A stretch of DNA of 64,000 nt from Pseudomonas fluorescens (GCF_018614775.1 NZ_JAGGOF010000016.1:1-64000), one strand, 5' to 3'. Counted from the first letter of the stretch, positions 54,726 to 63,925 are shown. Made by a program: numbers and translations. Notes: generated from the letters alone by a model not told the origin.

Positions 54726-56246
54726 ATGAAAAGCCTTTCAACTGAAGAAGGTTTTCTGCATCGCTTTGTCGGCTTTTCGGAAACTTTCCCCGACCAGATC
54801 GCCATACGCGATCTGGACGCGGAAGAAAAAACCGTCACTTACCGGCAATTGCTGAACAAGGCACAAGCGAGCAATGGCGCCCTCAAGGCGCTTGATGTCC
54901 TGCCGGGTGATCAAGTAGCACTGGTCTTACCCAACAGCGTGGAATTCATCGCCTATTACCTGGCGATCATCGGCTGCGGTGCCGTCCCGGTCATCCTCAA
55001 CCACAAGCTGACGCCCTTCGAGATGGCCAACGTCATCCGCCTCGCAAAGCCGACAGTGGTGGTCACCACCGCAATGCTGGCGGTGCAGCACAGCGAGCTG
55101 CTCCAGCCGGCCTGCGGCGTGCTTCACACCCTGGTGCTGGACATCGGCGACGCGCCATCGTCGCCGCTACCGGCCAACGCAACGTTCGCTGCCCGGTTGC
55201 CCCACCAGGAAGCGCCTTTGACGCTGCCCGAGGGCAATCCGATTGTCTCGGTGCAGTTCACCTACCGAGGCCTGGGCGAGCCCCTGGCCGTCGCTCACCG
55301 CTATCTCGACCTGACGCAATCGAGCGACGGGCTGCATGAGCATTTTCACCTGCAAGGCGTCGGTTCGGTCCACCTGGTGACGCTGCCGCTGTACGCCATC
55401 TTCGGCTTGTCGGTGATGATGGTATTCCCCCTGAGCGTGGGCGCCACCCTGTTGCTGACCAACACACTGCTCAATCGGGATCTGGCGCAAGTCCTCTCCG
55501 AGCATCAAGTCACCTTTGCCTGCCTGGTGCCCGACGTCATCCGCTACTTCAATGTGCGCCTGGCCAAGCGCAAAGGAGCGCTGCCGCCGATGCACCCGCA
55601 ATTGATGATGTATTCGGGTGGCAGCCATCTGCCGGCCGATGAAGCCGAGAAACTGGGCACGTTGCTCGGGTGCAAGCCAGTGCTGCAAGGCTATGGGCTG
55701 ACCGAGAGCATGCCGGTGATCGTCCAGAGCTCGATCGGCGACGTCCATCGTGGCGCCATGGGGCAACCGATCAGCGGCGTGGAACTGCGGGTAGTCGATG
55801 CCAAGGGACACGATGTAGCACCTGGACGCATGGGTGAGCTGCTGATCCGCGGTTCGATGGTGATCGACGGCTACACCGATGCGGACGATGCCAACGCCCG
55901 GTTCTTCCGTGAGGGTTGGTTCCACACCGGGGACCTGGTGTGGCGGGATGACGACGGCCACGTGTTTTTCTATTGCCAACGCCTGCGCATATCGAAGATC
56001 AAGGCGCAGATGGTTGACTTGGCGGAAATCGAATCCGTCGCCCTGAAGCACCCAGGTGTAGTGCGCGCCAAAGCCTACATCGTCCCGGATCACAAAGAGG
56101 TCAACGTCCTGCACCTGTGCGTCGAAGGCAGCAGTGAACTGACCCAGAACGCGATCAACACCCAGCTCTCGCGCTACCTGTCGGGCTTCAAACTGCCCAA
56201 GACCATCGACATCATCGCGCTCAAGGAAGAGGCTCATGCAAGCTGA
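54726..56246 (+). CDS. Acyl-CoA synthetase-like AMP-binding protein with altered motifs
   Basis: 506 aa of the adenylate-forming enzyme fold. Recognisable: N-terminal TYRQLLNKAQ, GYGLTESMPV (A5), FHTGDLVWRDDDG (A7), a hinge near LRISKIK (A8). The P-loop A3 motif, normally (Y/F)TSGTTGxPKG, reads FTYRGLGEPLAVAH (about 178-191), losing the Thr/Ser-Gly set and the Lys. The C-terminus ends at FKLPKTIDIIALKEEAHAS without the catalytic A10 lysine (PKTxxGKIxR form). So classical adenylation may be lost or changed. Overlaps the phosphatase gene by 11 bp. It probably loads or transfers an acyl group to the ACP, or has a structural role. Confidence 0.85.
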   Translation: MKSLSTEEGFLHRFVGFSETFPDQIAIRDLDAEEKTVTYRQLLNKAQASNGALKALDVLPGDQVALVLPNSVEFIAYYLAIIGCGAVPVILNHKLTPFEMANVIRLAKPTVVVTTAMLAVQHSELLQPACGVLHTLVLDIGDAPSSPLPANATFAARLPHQEAPLTLPEGNPIVSVQFTYRGLGEPLAVAHRYLDLTQSSDGLHEHFHLQGVGSVHLVTLPLYAIFGLSVMMVFPLSVGATLLLTNTLLNRDLAQVLSEHQVTFACLVPDVIRYFNVRLAKRKGALPPMHPQLMMYSGGSHLPADEAEKLGTLLGCKPVLQGYGLTESMPVIVQSSIGDVHRGAMGQPISGVELRVVDAKGHDVAPGRMGELLIRGSMVIDGYTDADDANARFFREGWFHTGDLVWRDDDGHVFFYCQRLRISKIKAQMVDLAEIESVALKHPGVVRAKAYIVPDHKEVNVLHLCVEGSSELTQNAINTQLSRYLSGFKLPKTIDIIALKEEAHAS

Positions 56247-56847
56247 CAACACCCAACCGGTACTGGCCGTTTTCGACTTTGACGGTACCTTGACCGACCG
56301 GCACACGTTCTGGCGCTACATGCGCTTTATCGTCGGCACGCGCGCGTTCTGGCTCAGGATCATTCCCCTGCTGCCGAAAATGCTCAGTGTGCTCGTCGGC
56401 ATCACCCCGCTGATGCAAGCCCGACTGGCGTTCATTGCCTGTTACCTGGGCGGCCTGTCGGTGGAAGAGGAGCGCGAGCACGCCAAGTACTTCATTACCG
56501 AACGGCTGCCGCTCTGGCTCCGGCCCGAGGCCCTGCGCCGCTTGCAATGGCATCAATCCATGGGCCACGTCACGGCCTTGGTCAGCAACTCACCCGAAAA
56601 CTATTTGATTCCCTGGGGCCAGGCCGTGGGGTTCGACTACGTGTGCGGCACCCGCCTGGCCACGGCGAAAAACCGGCTGACCGGCGGGATATCCGGTACC
56701 AACTGCGTGGAGAGAGAAAAAGTCACCCGCCTCAAGGGCTGCTTGAGCAACCTCGATGATTTCTACATTTATGCCTACGGCGACTCCTCAGGCGACGATG
56801 CCCTGCTCGGCATTGCCCACTCTCCCTTCTACAGAAACTGGTATTGA
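56236..56847 (+). CDS. HAD-IB family phosphatase
   Basis: 203 aa, SerB-like HAD subfamily IB. Motif I FDFDGTLTD (both Asp present), motif II SNSPENY, motif III Lys in REKVTRL, motif IV GDSSGDDALL. It should remove a phosphate from a small molecule in the cytoplasm. AfsA-type synthases build on dihydroxyacetone phosphate, whose phosphate must be lost later, so this enzyme is a natural candidate for that step; this is inference. Followed 3 bp later by the monooxygenase gene. Confidence 0.9.
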   Translation: MQADNTQPVLAVFDFDGTLTDRHTFWRYMRFIVGTRAFWLRIIPLLPKMLSVLVGITPLMQARLAFIACYLGGLSVEEEREHAKYFITERLPLWLRPEALRRLQWHQSMGHVTALVSNSPENYLIPWGQAVGFDYVCGTRLATAKNRLTGGISGTNCVEREKVTRLKGCLSNLDDFYIYAYGDSSGDDALLGIAHSPFYRNWY

Positions 56848-56850
56848 TCG

Positions 56851-58614
56851 ATGAACACGCTGAGCACGTTGCCCCCCCTGTATTTCAAACGCCCTGGCAG
56901 CGCCCCGACTGTGATGATCGTAGGTGCTGGCCCGGTTGGCCTGTCCCTGGCGATCATGCTGAAAAAGTGGGGCGTTTCCCTGCGCATTATCGAGAAGAAT
57001 GCCGGCCCTTCCACCGCAACCAAGGCAATGGCGATCCACTCCCGCACCCTGGAGATTTTCCGCGACCTGGGCGTTGCCGATCAGGTTGTCAGTGACGGCT
57101 TCACGATCAAGCAGTTTTCAGTGCAGTCGAACGCCAAACGCGTGCTGAACTACAACTTCTCCTACCTGGATGCGACGTATCCGTTGCTCCTGAGCCTGCC
57201 CCAGCCGCAAACCGAGAGAATTCTGCTTGAGCGGCTGAACGCGTTGGGCGTAGAAGTCGAGTGGAATACCGAGCTGGTGGACCTGGAAAACCATCCCGAC
57301 GCCGTGCACATGACCTTGCGACATGCCGATGGCAGCGACGAAACCTTCACCAGCCGTTGGGTGGCCGGGTGCGATGGCGCGCGCAGCAGCATCAGAAAGC
57401 GCCTCGACATGACCTTTGAAGGATCGTCCTACGATCGTTTCTTCATGCTCGCCGACGCCGATATCGAGTGGTCCGGCAGCCAGGACGAAGGCGCGTTTTT
57501 CCTGGGCGGGCAGGACGGTTATGTGGCCGTCGCGCCCATCAACGCCCAATCGCGTTATCGCCTGTTCATCGAGATGCCGTACAACCTGCCGCCGGAAGGC
57601 GAGCGCCCCTCCTTGAGCCTGGAGAACTTCCAGCGCTTGTGCGAAGGGCGTGGGCAGAAAATGAGGCTGTCCAATATCTCTTCGACCACCATCGCCTCGT
57701 TCCAGCACCGCCGCGTGCAGTCCATGCAGCAAGGCTCGGTGTTCCTGTTGGGCGACTCCGCGCACATCGGCAGCCCGATCGGCGGCCAGTGGATGAACCT
57801 GGGGGTTTCCGAGGCCTATAACCTGGCGTGGAAAATGGCCTATGTCGATCAGGGCCTGGCGGATCCCTCCTTGCTCGATAGCTACAACGAGGAGCGTTAC
57901 CCGGTGGCCCTGGAAGTGGAGAACACCGCCCACCGCCTGACCGGCCTGATTACCGTGCGGCAACGCGCGCTGGTCTGGCTACGCGACAATGTCCTGCCGT
58001 TACTGAGCAACCGGAAGAAGGTCCAGCGCAAACTGCCGTCGATGATTTCCGGGCATCAATACCACTACGGCAAAAGTGATTACATCCAGGAATCGCTGAC
58101 AAAGAAACAACGGAAAAACTGGGACAGGAAAGGCAAGAAACCCGCGCTCCAGACTTCGGCGCCGCGTGCCGGTCAACTGGCGCCTGATGTTGAGTTGTGG
58201 CAACGGCAAGGGCTGCCGCCAAAACGCTTGATCGACCTGTTCCACGGAACCTACACGCTGCTGGTATTCACCGCTGCCGATCAGTTTTCACCGTTGTTGC
58301 CGGGTTACTGCACCTTGGCCCAGACCGTGGAAAACGACTACCCGGGCATCAAGGCCTATTGCGTCATCGATGCCCTCAACAGCGCCGGGCTGCCCGCCTG
58401 GCACTCGACGTTGCTCGATCCCGATTGGCGGTTGCACAAGCGTTACCACGCCCGCGAGGGCACCTTGATGCTGATTCGTCCTGACGGCTACATCGCCTTC
58501 CAGGGCATTGATGCAACGACGTTGGCGACGTATCTGAACCTGAGATCCGGGCTGCTCAAGGGCGCCCTGAAAACCACACCTGCCGAGATCGACGCAGTGG
58601 AACTCCAACTTTAA
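56851..58614 (+). CDS. FAD-dependent aromatic-type monooxygenase
   Basis: 587-aa flavoprotein of the PheA/TfdB/polyketide hydroxylase class. FAD-binding GAGPVGLSLA (about 27-36), the DG motif GCDGARSSIRK, and GD motif LLGDSAHIGSPIGGQWMNLGV. A C-terminal thioredoxin-like domain (about 440-575) is also present, as in this class. The enzyme should hydroxylate or oxidatively rearrange a ring or activated methylene, so the product is likely more elaborate than a plain butyrolactone. Confidence 0.9.
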   Translation: MNTLSTLPPLYFKRPGSAPTVMIVGAGPVGLSLAIMLKKWGVSLRIIEKNAGPSTATKAMAIHSRTLEIFRDLGVADQVVSDGFTIKQFSVQSNAKRVLNYNFSYLDATYPLLLSLPQPQTERILLERLNALGVEVEWNTELVDLENHPDAVHMTLRHADGSDETFTSRWVAGCDGARSSIRKRLDMTFEGSSYDRFFMLADADIEWSGSQDEGAFFLGGQDGYVAVAPINAQSRYRLFIEMPYNLPPEGERPSLSLENFQRLCEGRGQKMRLSNISSTTIASFQHRRVQSMQQGSVFLLGDSAHIGSPIGGQWMNLGVSEAYNLAWKMAYVDQGLADPSLLDSYNEERYPVALEVENTAHRLTGLITVRQRALVWLRDNVLPLLSNRKKVQRKLPSMISGHQYHYGKSDYIQESLTKKQRKNWDRKGKKPALQTSAPRAGQLAPDVELWQRQGLPPKRLIDLFHGTYTLLVFTAADQFSPLLPGYCTLAQTVENDYPGIKAYCVIDALNSAGLPAWHSTLLDPDWRLHKRYHAREGTLMLIRPDGYIAFQGIDATTLATYLNLRSGLLKGALKTTPAEIDAVELQL

Positions 58615-58642
58615 GTCGCCTGTCGACCACCGCCCGTTTGCC

Positions 58643-58690
58643 GGGTGAAACACCCAAGGCCCACCCCTGGGCCATGACTTTTGATTTTTC
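58643..58690 (+). terminator. Hairpins between monooxygenase and ACP genes
   Basis: GGGTG-AAA-CACCC (58643-58655) and GGCCCA-CCCC-TGGGCC (58658-58673) are two perfect small hairpins, followed by a T-rich stretch (CTTTTGATTTTTC). It may act as a partial terminator inside the operon, changing the level of ACP and ketosynthase relative to the first genes. Confidence 0.4.
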
Positions 58691-58732
58691 TTATTGAAAG
58701 AAACGTCTACCGACTTTGCTCCGGAGAACCTC

Positions 58733-59815
58733 ATGCGCTTGCAACTCAACGATGTTGTGCAGGAATTCATCGTGTCCAATGGAAAAATCGCCCACAGCTA
58801 TTTTTCGCTTTCCGAAAAGATCATCGATTCACTGTGCGAATCCAATATTGCCAAGGAATCGATCCTGATGCGCTTGCTGGAGCAGGCCGAATCCGTCACG
58901 GCGCATTACTTCAACGCGCACAAACAAGTGATCGAGGGGGTTTACGCCCAAGGCATCGAGCCCTCCCCCAACACCACCGTTGCCGTGCTGGAAACGGTCC
59001 ATTCAAACCTGCCAGCACTGGCACCCGCCCCTGTCGTCGAGCCCACCTCGGCGCTTGACTATGCACAGTGGCTGCGCGCCGAGATCAGCTCGGCCACCGG
59101 GTTCAAAAAGGAACAGATCGACTTCGATCAACGTTTTGAAAGCCTGGGCATCGACTCCTTGGGCCTGGTCGACATTTTCGAATCCCTGGCCCAGCACTTC
59201 CCGGAAAAGAAAGCGCTCACCTCTCAACTGTTCGACGCCCCCACGCCTGCCGCCTTGCTGGCCCGACTGGAAGCCGATCCCCAGGCGCCTGCGCTGGATG
59301 TACAGGCGTGGGTGCTGGAGCAACTGACGACCATCACCGGTTTTACCGCCGACCAGATCGACCTGACGCAAAGTTACGAAGGCCTGGGCCTGGACTCCCT
59401 GGTGCAACTGGACTTCCTCGAGTCGGTGGTCGCCGTCTGGCCCCAGCTCAAGGCCAAAAGCTCCGAACTGGCGAACGCCAAGTACCCGCAAGCGACCATC
59501 GCCCTGATCGAAGCGGCCCTCGCCAGTCCCGATTCGAGCCCGGCCCTTGACGAATCGCCTGTACCTGCCACCCCGGATAGCCAAGCGCAGGTATCCAACC
59601 TGCTGCTCGACAGCCTGGCGCCGCTGGTCGCGAACACAACGCAGTCGATCGACATCCAGACCTCTTTCAGCCAACTGGGCCTCAACGGCTTCACCCGCGA
59701 AACGCTCTGCCAGTCCATGGCCCGACAGTGCGCGACCAGCGAGTTCGCCGGCGAAGCGCTGATGTCCCGTCGCACGCCTCAGGACGCCCTGTCGTTGCTG
59801 GCAAAGCTTGGCTGA
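58733..59815 (+). CDS. Multi-domain acyl carrier protein, third domain lacking serine
   Basis: 360 aa. After a helical N-terminal domain (1-95) and a Pro/Ala linker come three carrier domains. ACP1 has the phosphopantetheine serine at about 142 (LGIDSLGLVD), ACP2 at about 222 (LGLDSLVQLD). In ACP3 the same site reads LGLNGFTRE (Gly at about 319), so it cannot be loaded. I chose the ATG at 58733 after CCGGAG; a TTG start would add 13 residues. Carrier for the acyl chain built by the ketosynthase. The dead third domain may dock partners. Confidence 0.88.
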   Translation: MRLQLNDVVQEFIVSNGKIAHSYFSLSEKIIDSLCESNIAKESILMRLLEQAESVTAHYFNAHKQVIEGVYAQGIEPSPNTTVAVLETVHSNLPALAPAPVVEPTSALDYAQWLRAEISSATGFKKEQIDFDQRFESLGIDSLGLVDIFESLAQHFPEKKALTSQLFDAPTPAALLARLEADPQAPALDVQAWVLEQLTTITGFTADQIDLTQSYEGLGLDSLVQLDFLESVVAVWPQLKAKSSELANAKYPQATIALIEAALASPDSSPALDESPVPATPDSQAQVSNLLLDSLAPLVANTTQSIDIQTSFSQLGLNGFTRETLCQSMARQCATSEFAGEALMSRRTPQDALSLLAKLG

Positions 59816-59892
59816 ATCAGGCCACGCAACACGGGAATGGAATCCGGGTGATCGAACCGTTCACCCTGCATTTAGGCGGTCAGGAGACAGGT

Positions 59893-62800
59893 ATGAGTAG
59901 CGCAGTAACAGCAGCAGGTGAGTTCTGCTTCAGCGCAATGGCGGGCGAGTTTCCAGGGGCGTCCTCAATCGATGCACTCTGGGACCTGCTGTCGCACGGG
60001 CAGATAGCGCCTATCGAATCGATGCCGGCACGCTGGGCGCTGGACAAGGCTGCCATTTATTCCACCAAGCCGGGGGAAAAGAATCGCACGTATCTGGACA
60101 GCGCTTTTTGCCTGACCGATGCCCCGTCCACCCCTTCCCGTCACGAAGGACGACAGGTCGCCATCGGCAAGAAAGTGCTGCAAACCCTGTTCGGCCAGCT
60201 CGCCGCGCAAGGCTCGGCACTTGCTTGGGAACGCACGGCACTGGTGGTCGCGACGTCCTGGAGTGATGAGAGTTTCTTCGTCACCGGCATGGCCGCGAAA
60301 ACCGATGCAACCCAGGGCTATACACCGGGCGAACAGGTAACGGAACTGGCCGCGGCCTTCGGCCTGGGTGGCCCGGCCCTGTCGGTCGACACGGCCTGCA
60401 GTTCGTTTCCCTATGCGATCGACATGGCCCAGGCCCTGGTCAACAGCGGGCAGGCCGATAACGCCATCGTCATGGCCCTCAACACGGTATTACCGCCGGC
60501 ATTGTTCCTGGGGTTCTCCCAACTGACCGCGTTCTCGGCCCGAGCGCAGATGGAGGCGTTCGGCCAGGACGCCGACGGCATTGTGCCGGGCGAATGCGCC
60601 GTGGCCTTCCTGGTCGAGCCCGTTTCCCGGGCGTTGGTCGCGCAGCGCAAGCCCCTGGGGGTTCTGCGGGCATTGGGAATGTCCGCCGATGGCGCCGAAG
60701 GCTCGGTGTTCGCGCCCGGCAAGCAGGCTCAATATGCCGCTTACCAGCGTGCTTACGCCGGTCTTGATCCGAGCGACGTGGCCTATATCGAGACCCATGG
60801 CACCGGCACGCCGCTGGGTGATGCAACCGAGCTGGCCTCACTGGACAGCTTCTTCGCCGACCATCGGCCAGCCGGCCGCAAGATCACCATTGGCTCGATC
60901 AAGTCGGTCATCGGCCATCCCCTCGCTGCAGCCGGCGGTGCGTCGTTGGCCAAGGCGTTGATGATATTGCGTCACAAGGCTATCCCACCCCAGCCCGGCT
61001 ACCGCCCCAGCCCGAAAGTCGACGAGACCTGCCTGCGACTCGCCACCGGGCAGGTGCAGCCCCTGGTGGAGCGTGCGTCGCCGATTCGCATCGGCATCTC
61101 CAGCTTCGGTTTTGGGGGCGCCAACGCGCATCTGGTGGTGGATGAGTACCTTCCCGACCACCGCCCCGTCGTGCCCCAGGCCACCCCCGGCGTGCTGATG
61201 CTGGACCTGGCGATTGTCGAAGCCGAAGCCGCGCTGGGCAGCCACGCTTCATTGCAATCCTTCCAACACCAGCTCAACCAGGCGTCCACCCCCTCGGTCA
61301 CGTTCCCTTATGGGCGTTTCGTGGATTACACAGTGACGCCAGACCAGGTGTTGTTGCAGGGGAAATTCCTCGCCCAGGATCGGCTTATCGACATCGCCGG
61401 TTTCGGCATGGGCCCCAAGCCATTGGCCCATGTCGATCCGTTCAAGCTGTTGGTCACCGATCGGGTCAATCATTTGCTGCGACGCCTGCCGGGTGTGGCC
61501 GGCTCGTCCGATACGGCGATGGTCATGTGTTGCAACATGGGCGGTGAACGGTTCAGCAATGCCTACAGCAGCGCGCATCACTTTTACTCCCGGGGCGAAG
61601 GGACGCCACCGGGTGTCGAGGTGACGGACGTGGCAACCATGTTGCCGAACATGCTGTCCGGCTACCCGGCGCAGATCTTTGACTTCAAGGGTTTCCATCA
61701 AACTCTGGCCGGCACCGCGGGCCTGTTCTGGCAAACCCTGCTGGCATCGCCGCAATGGTTCGACAGCGGCATTACCACGCTGCTGCTGGGTGCAGGTCGT
61801 TTTATCAGCGGTGAAATCGAGATCGAACGCGCCCAGCGCTCCCCCGCCGTGCAGGGTGAAGGGCTGGGCGTGCTCGCCGTACGCCGCTATCAACCAGAGG
61901 CCCATGAGCAAGCGTTGCTGGTGATCCGTGCAGCGGTCCTCGCCCACGCCGCGCACTCCCTGGACGAAGCGTGTCGGCTGGTGGGCAAGGCGCGCAGTCA
62001 GTACGCAGACATCGAGGTCTGCGAAATGCTGCCTGAACCGACACCTGCGAGCGGGTCATTGCGGGAAATGACCGGCTTCCTGGCGGAAGCCACGGGCATC
62101 GAAACCCTGCTGGCGGTGATGCTGCGCAAGACGTCCCACAGCGTGATCGAGGTACGCGACGCCGGCAAGACGGTGATGTGGCTATTCACCGAAAAGCTTC
62201 GCGAATGGCGCCCGGCGGCGGACGCAACCACCTCGCCCATCAAGCTGCCGTTCATGTTGCGTTTTGCTCATTCGGCGTCCCACGAACTGCAGCACCTTCC
62301 CCCGCCCGTACGACCGGTCAACCGGGTTCACGAGCCACAGCACGACGGCGTCGATGTGCTGCAGCTCAGTGACCTGCTCACCAGCACCCTGCTGACCGGG
62401 CTTCGGGTCAGGGTTCGCGCGATGGAAGGCCTGTTCGCCCTGCACCGGGGTGCTGACACCCAGCGTCCGGCGCATTGGCAGCGTCGGCAAGAAAACAGCG
62501 TGATCACCCACGTCCAGCGGGGTCCGAAGTCCCTGCAAGCGCAGCTGGTGGTCAATGAGGCTCACCCCTACTTCTTCGATCACCCGCTGGACCACATCCC
62601 GGGCATCCTGCTGATCGAAGGCGTGCTACAGCTGCTTGAACTCGCCATGCCGCCCGTGGGTGGACGCGCTGCCTACGTCAAAAGCCTGAACATCAAGTTC
62701 CAGCAATACGTGCAGAAGCACGCGGTGATTGACCTGCACCTGGAACAGGGGCAGGACCCTCAGGTATTCACGGCCAACGTCATGCAAGGCGCGAAGCTGA

Positions 62801-63324
62801 TGTGCACTTGCGTACTCGAAATGGCCTACAGCTCGGCGTTCGAGACATCGCCGCCCCGCGCGTTCACGGCCATGCCCTGCCGCGACAAGGCGCTGCTGCA
62901 CAAAGTGCGGGAAGAAAACGTCATCGTCAGTGACATGAGCAGCGTTGCCCAGGGCTTGAGCGTGGACACGGTGAAGTTGCCGGACCAACACTTCTTCCAC
63001 GACGGCGATCCCGCGCATCATTCGATGGTGTATTTCCTCGAAGTGGCGCGCCAATGCTACATGCAGATCGCCCATAGCCATCTGCGCATTCCGCTCAAGA
63101 CCCCGATGAACCTACTGGCCCTGAACTTCAGCCTGGACCGGCCCATCCCTCGGAACAGCCCGCTCTCACTGGCGCCCCAAGCCGGTTTCGATGCGCAGTT
63201 GCAGTCATTCAAGACCAACCGCATCTATATCGACCTGTTCAACCAGGGCGAAAAAATCGGCCAGGCCAGCATCACCGCCCAGGTACTGAGCCAATCCGCG
63301 CCCGTTGCCTGTGACGTTGAATGA
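59893..63324 (+). CDS. Ketosynthase-AfsA fusion (KS, degenerate KS, two hotdog domains)
   Basis: 1143-aa fusion. Residues about 10-425 form a ketosynthase with the triad intact: Cys169 in DTACSS, His302 in THGTGTPLG, His342 in IGHPLAAAGG. Residues about 430-760 look like a second ketosynthase/chain-length-factor fold (VMCCNMGG; TMLPNMLSGYPAQIF) whose Cys position reads TLAGTAG. Residues about 870-1140 hold two AfsA hotdog domains: HPYFFDHPLDHIPG (His891 to His901) and HFFHDGDPAHH (about 1033-1043). AfsA joins a beta-ketoacyl chain to dihydroxyacetone phosphate. Start chosen at 59893 after AGGAG. Key enzyme of the cluster. Confidence 0.88.
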   Translation: MSSAVTAAGEFCFSAMAGEFPGASSIDALWDLLSHGQIAPIESMPARWALDKAAIYSTKPGEKNRTYLDSAFCLTDAPSTPSRHEGRQVAIGKKVLQTLFGQLAAQGSALAWERTALVVATSWSDESFFVTGMAAKTDATQGYTPGEQVTELAAAFGLGGPALSVDTACSSFPYAIDMAQALVNSGQADNAIVMALNTVLPPALFLGFSQLTAFSARAQMEAFGQDADGIVPGECAVAFLVEPVSRALVAQRKPLGVLRALGMSADGAEGSVFAPGKQAQYAAYQRAYAGLDPSDVAYIETHGTGTPLGDATELASLDSFFADHRPAGRKITIGSIKSVIGHPLAAAGGASLAKALMILRHKAIPPQPGYRPSPKVDETCLRLATGQVQPLVERASPIRIGISSFGFGGANAHLVVDEYLPDHRPVVPQATPGVLMLDLAIVEAEAALGSHASLQSFQHQLNQASTPSVTFPYGRFVDYTVTPDQVLLQGKFLAQDRLIDIAGFGMGPKPLAHVDPFKLLVTDRVNHLLRRLPGVAGSSDTAMVMCCNMGGERFSNAYSSAHHFYSRGEGTPPGVEVTDVATMLPNMLSGYPAQIFDFKGFHQTLAGTAGLFWQTLLASPQWFDSGITTLLLGAGRFISGEIEIERAQRSPAVQGEGLGVLAVRRYQPEAHEQALLVIRAAVLAHAAHSLDEACRLVGKARSQYADIEVCEMLPEPTPASGSLREMTGFLAEATGIETLLAVMLRKTSHSVIEVRDAGKTVMWLFTEKLREWRPAADATTSPIKLPFMLRFAHSASHELQHLPPPVRPVNRVHEPQHDGVDVLQLSDLLTSTLLTGLRVRVRAMEGLFALHRGADTQRPAHWQRRQENSVITHVQRGPKSLQAQLVVNEAHPYFFDHPLDHIPGILLIEGVLQLLELAMPPVGGRAAYVKSLNIKFQQYVQKHAVIDLHLEQGQDPQVFTANVMQGAKLMCTCVLEMAYSSAFETSPPRAFTAMPCRDKALLHKVREENVIVSDMSSVAQGLSVDTVKLPDQHFFHDGDPAHHSMVYFLEVARQCYMQIAHSHLRIPLKTPMNLLALNFSLDRPIPRNSPLSLAPQAGFDAQLQSFKTNRIYIDLFNQGEKIGQASITAQVLSQSAPVACDVE

Positions 63325-63370
63325 ACGATCCTCTTCAGCCTCATCGAGCCCCAACCACCAAGGTGTTCCC

Positions 63371-63847
63371 GTGAACGATGTAAAGGTGCAAATCGTAGTC
63401 AAATCGCCGCCTTCAGAGATATGGAAGATCTGGAGCCAGTTTTCAGAAGCGCCGCTGTGGGATACCGACGTCCGCCATTGCGAACTCAATGGCCCTTTTC
63501 AAGCTGGGACGCGAGGCAACTGCGTGCTCAAGAATGGCTTGAACATGCCCCTGAAACTGGAAGCCGTGAGCGAGCACGAGAGCTACCGGAACACGGCCAG
63601 GCTGCTGTGGATCGACCTCGAATTCGATCATCGGATGCGCAGGCTTTCCAATGAGGAAACCCATGTCGTCCATCGCGCAAAAATTTCCGGCCCGTTGAGT
63701 TTTCTCTACCGTGGGCTGCTGCGCAAAGCGCTGACTGCGGCGATGACCACCGCCCTGGACAACCTCGGCGCCCTGGCTGAAGAAAGGGCGAATGCCACAC
63801 GAACGCCGGAGGCAGAAAAAGCCGCAGCGCATCCGCACCTTGTTTGA
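63371..63847 (+). CDS. SRPBCC-family protein
   Basis: 158-aa START-like helix-grip protein: VNDVKVQIVVKSPPSEIWKIWSQFSEAPLWDTDV near the N-terminus is the standard SRPBCC opening, and the C-terminal helix (LTAAMTTALDNLGALAE) closes the pocket. Such proteins bind or cyclise hydrophobic molecules; in polyketide clusters they act as cyclases/aromatases. GTG at 63371 chosen; a TTG at 63305 would overlap the preceding gene. Probably last or near-last gene of the operon. Confidence 0.8.
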   Translation: MNDVKVQIVVKSPPSEIWKIWSQFSEAPLWDTDVRHCELNGPFQAGTRGNCVLKNGLNMPLKLEAVSEHESYRNTARLLWIDLEFDHRMRRLSNEETHVVHRAKISGPLSFLYRGLLRKALTAAMTTALDNLGALAEERANATRTPEAEKAAAHPHLV

Positions 63848-63925
63848 ATACCCCGGGAGCCGCCAGTGGAACGCCCCCGGACACGCTTCGCTTATTTGTC
63901 GATAACAGAACACTTCGGATCGAGC

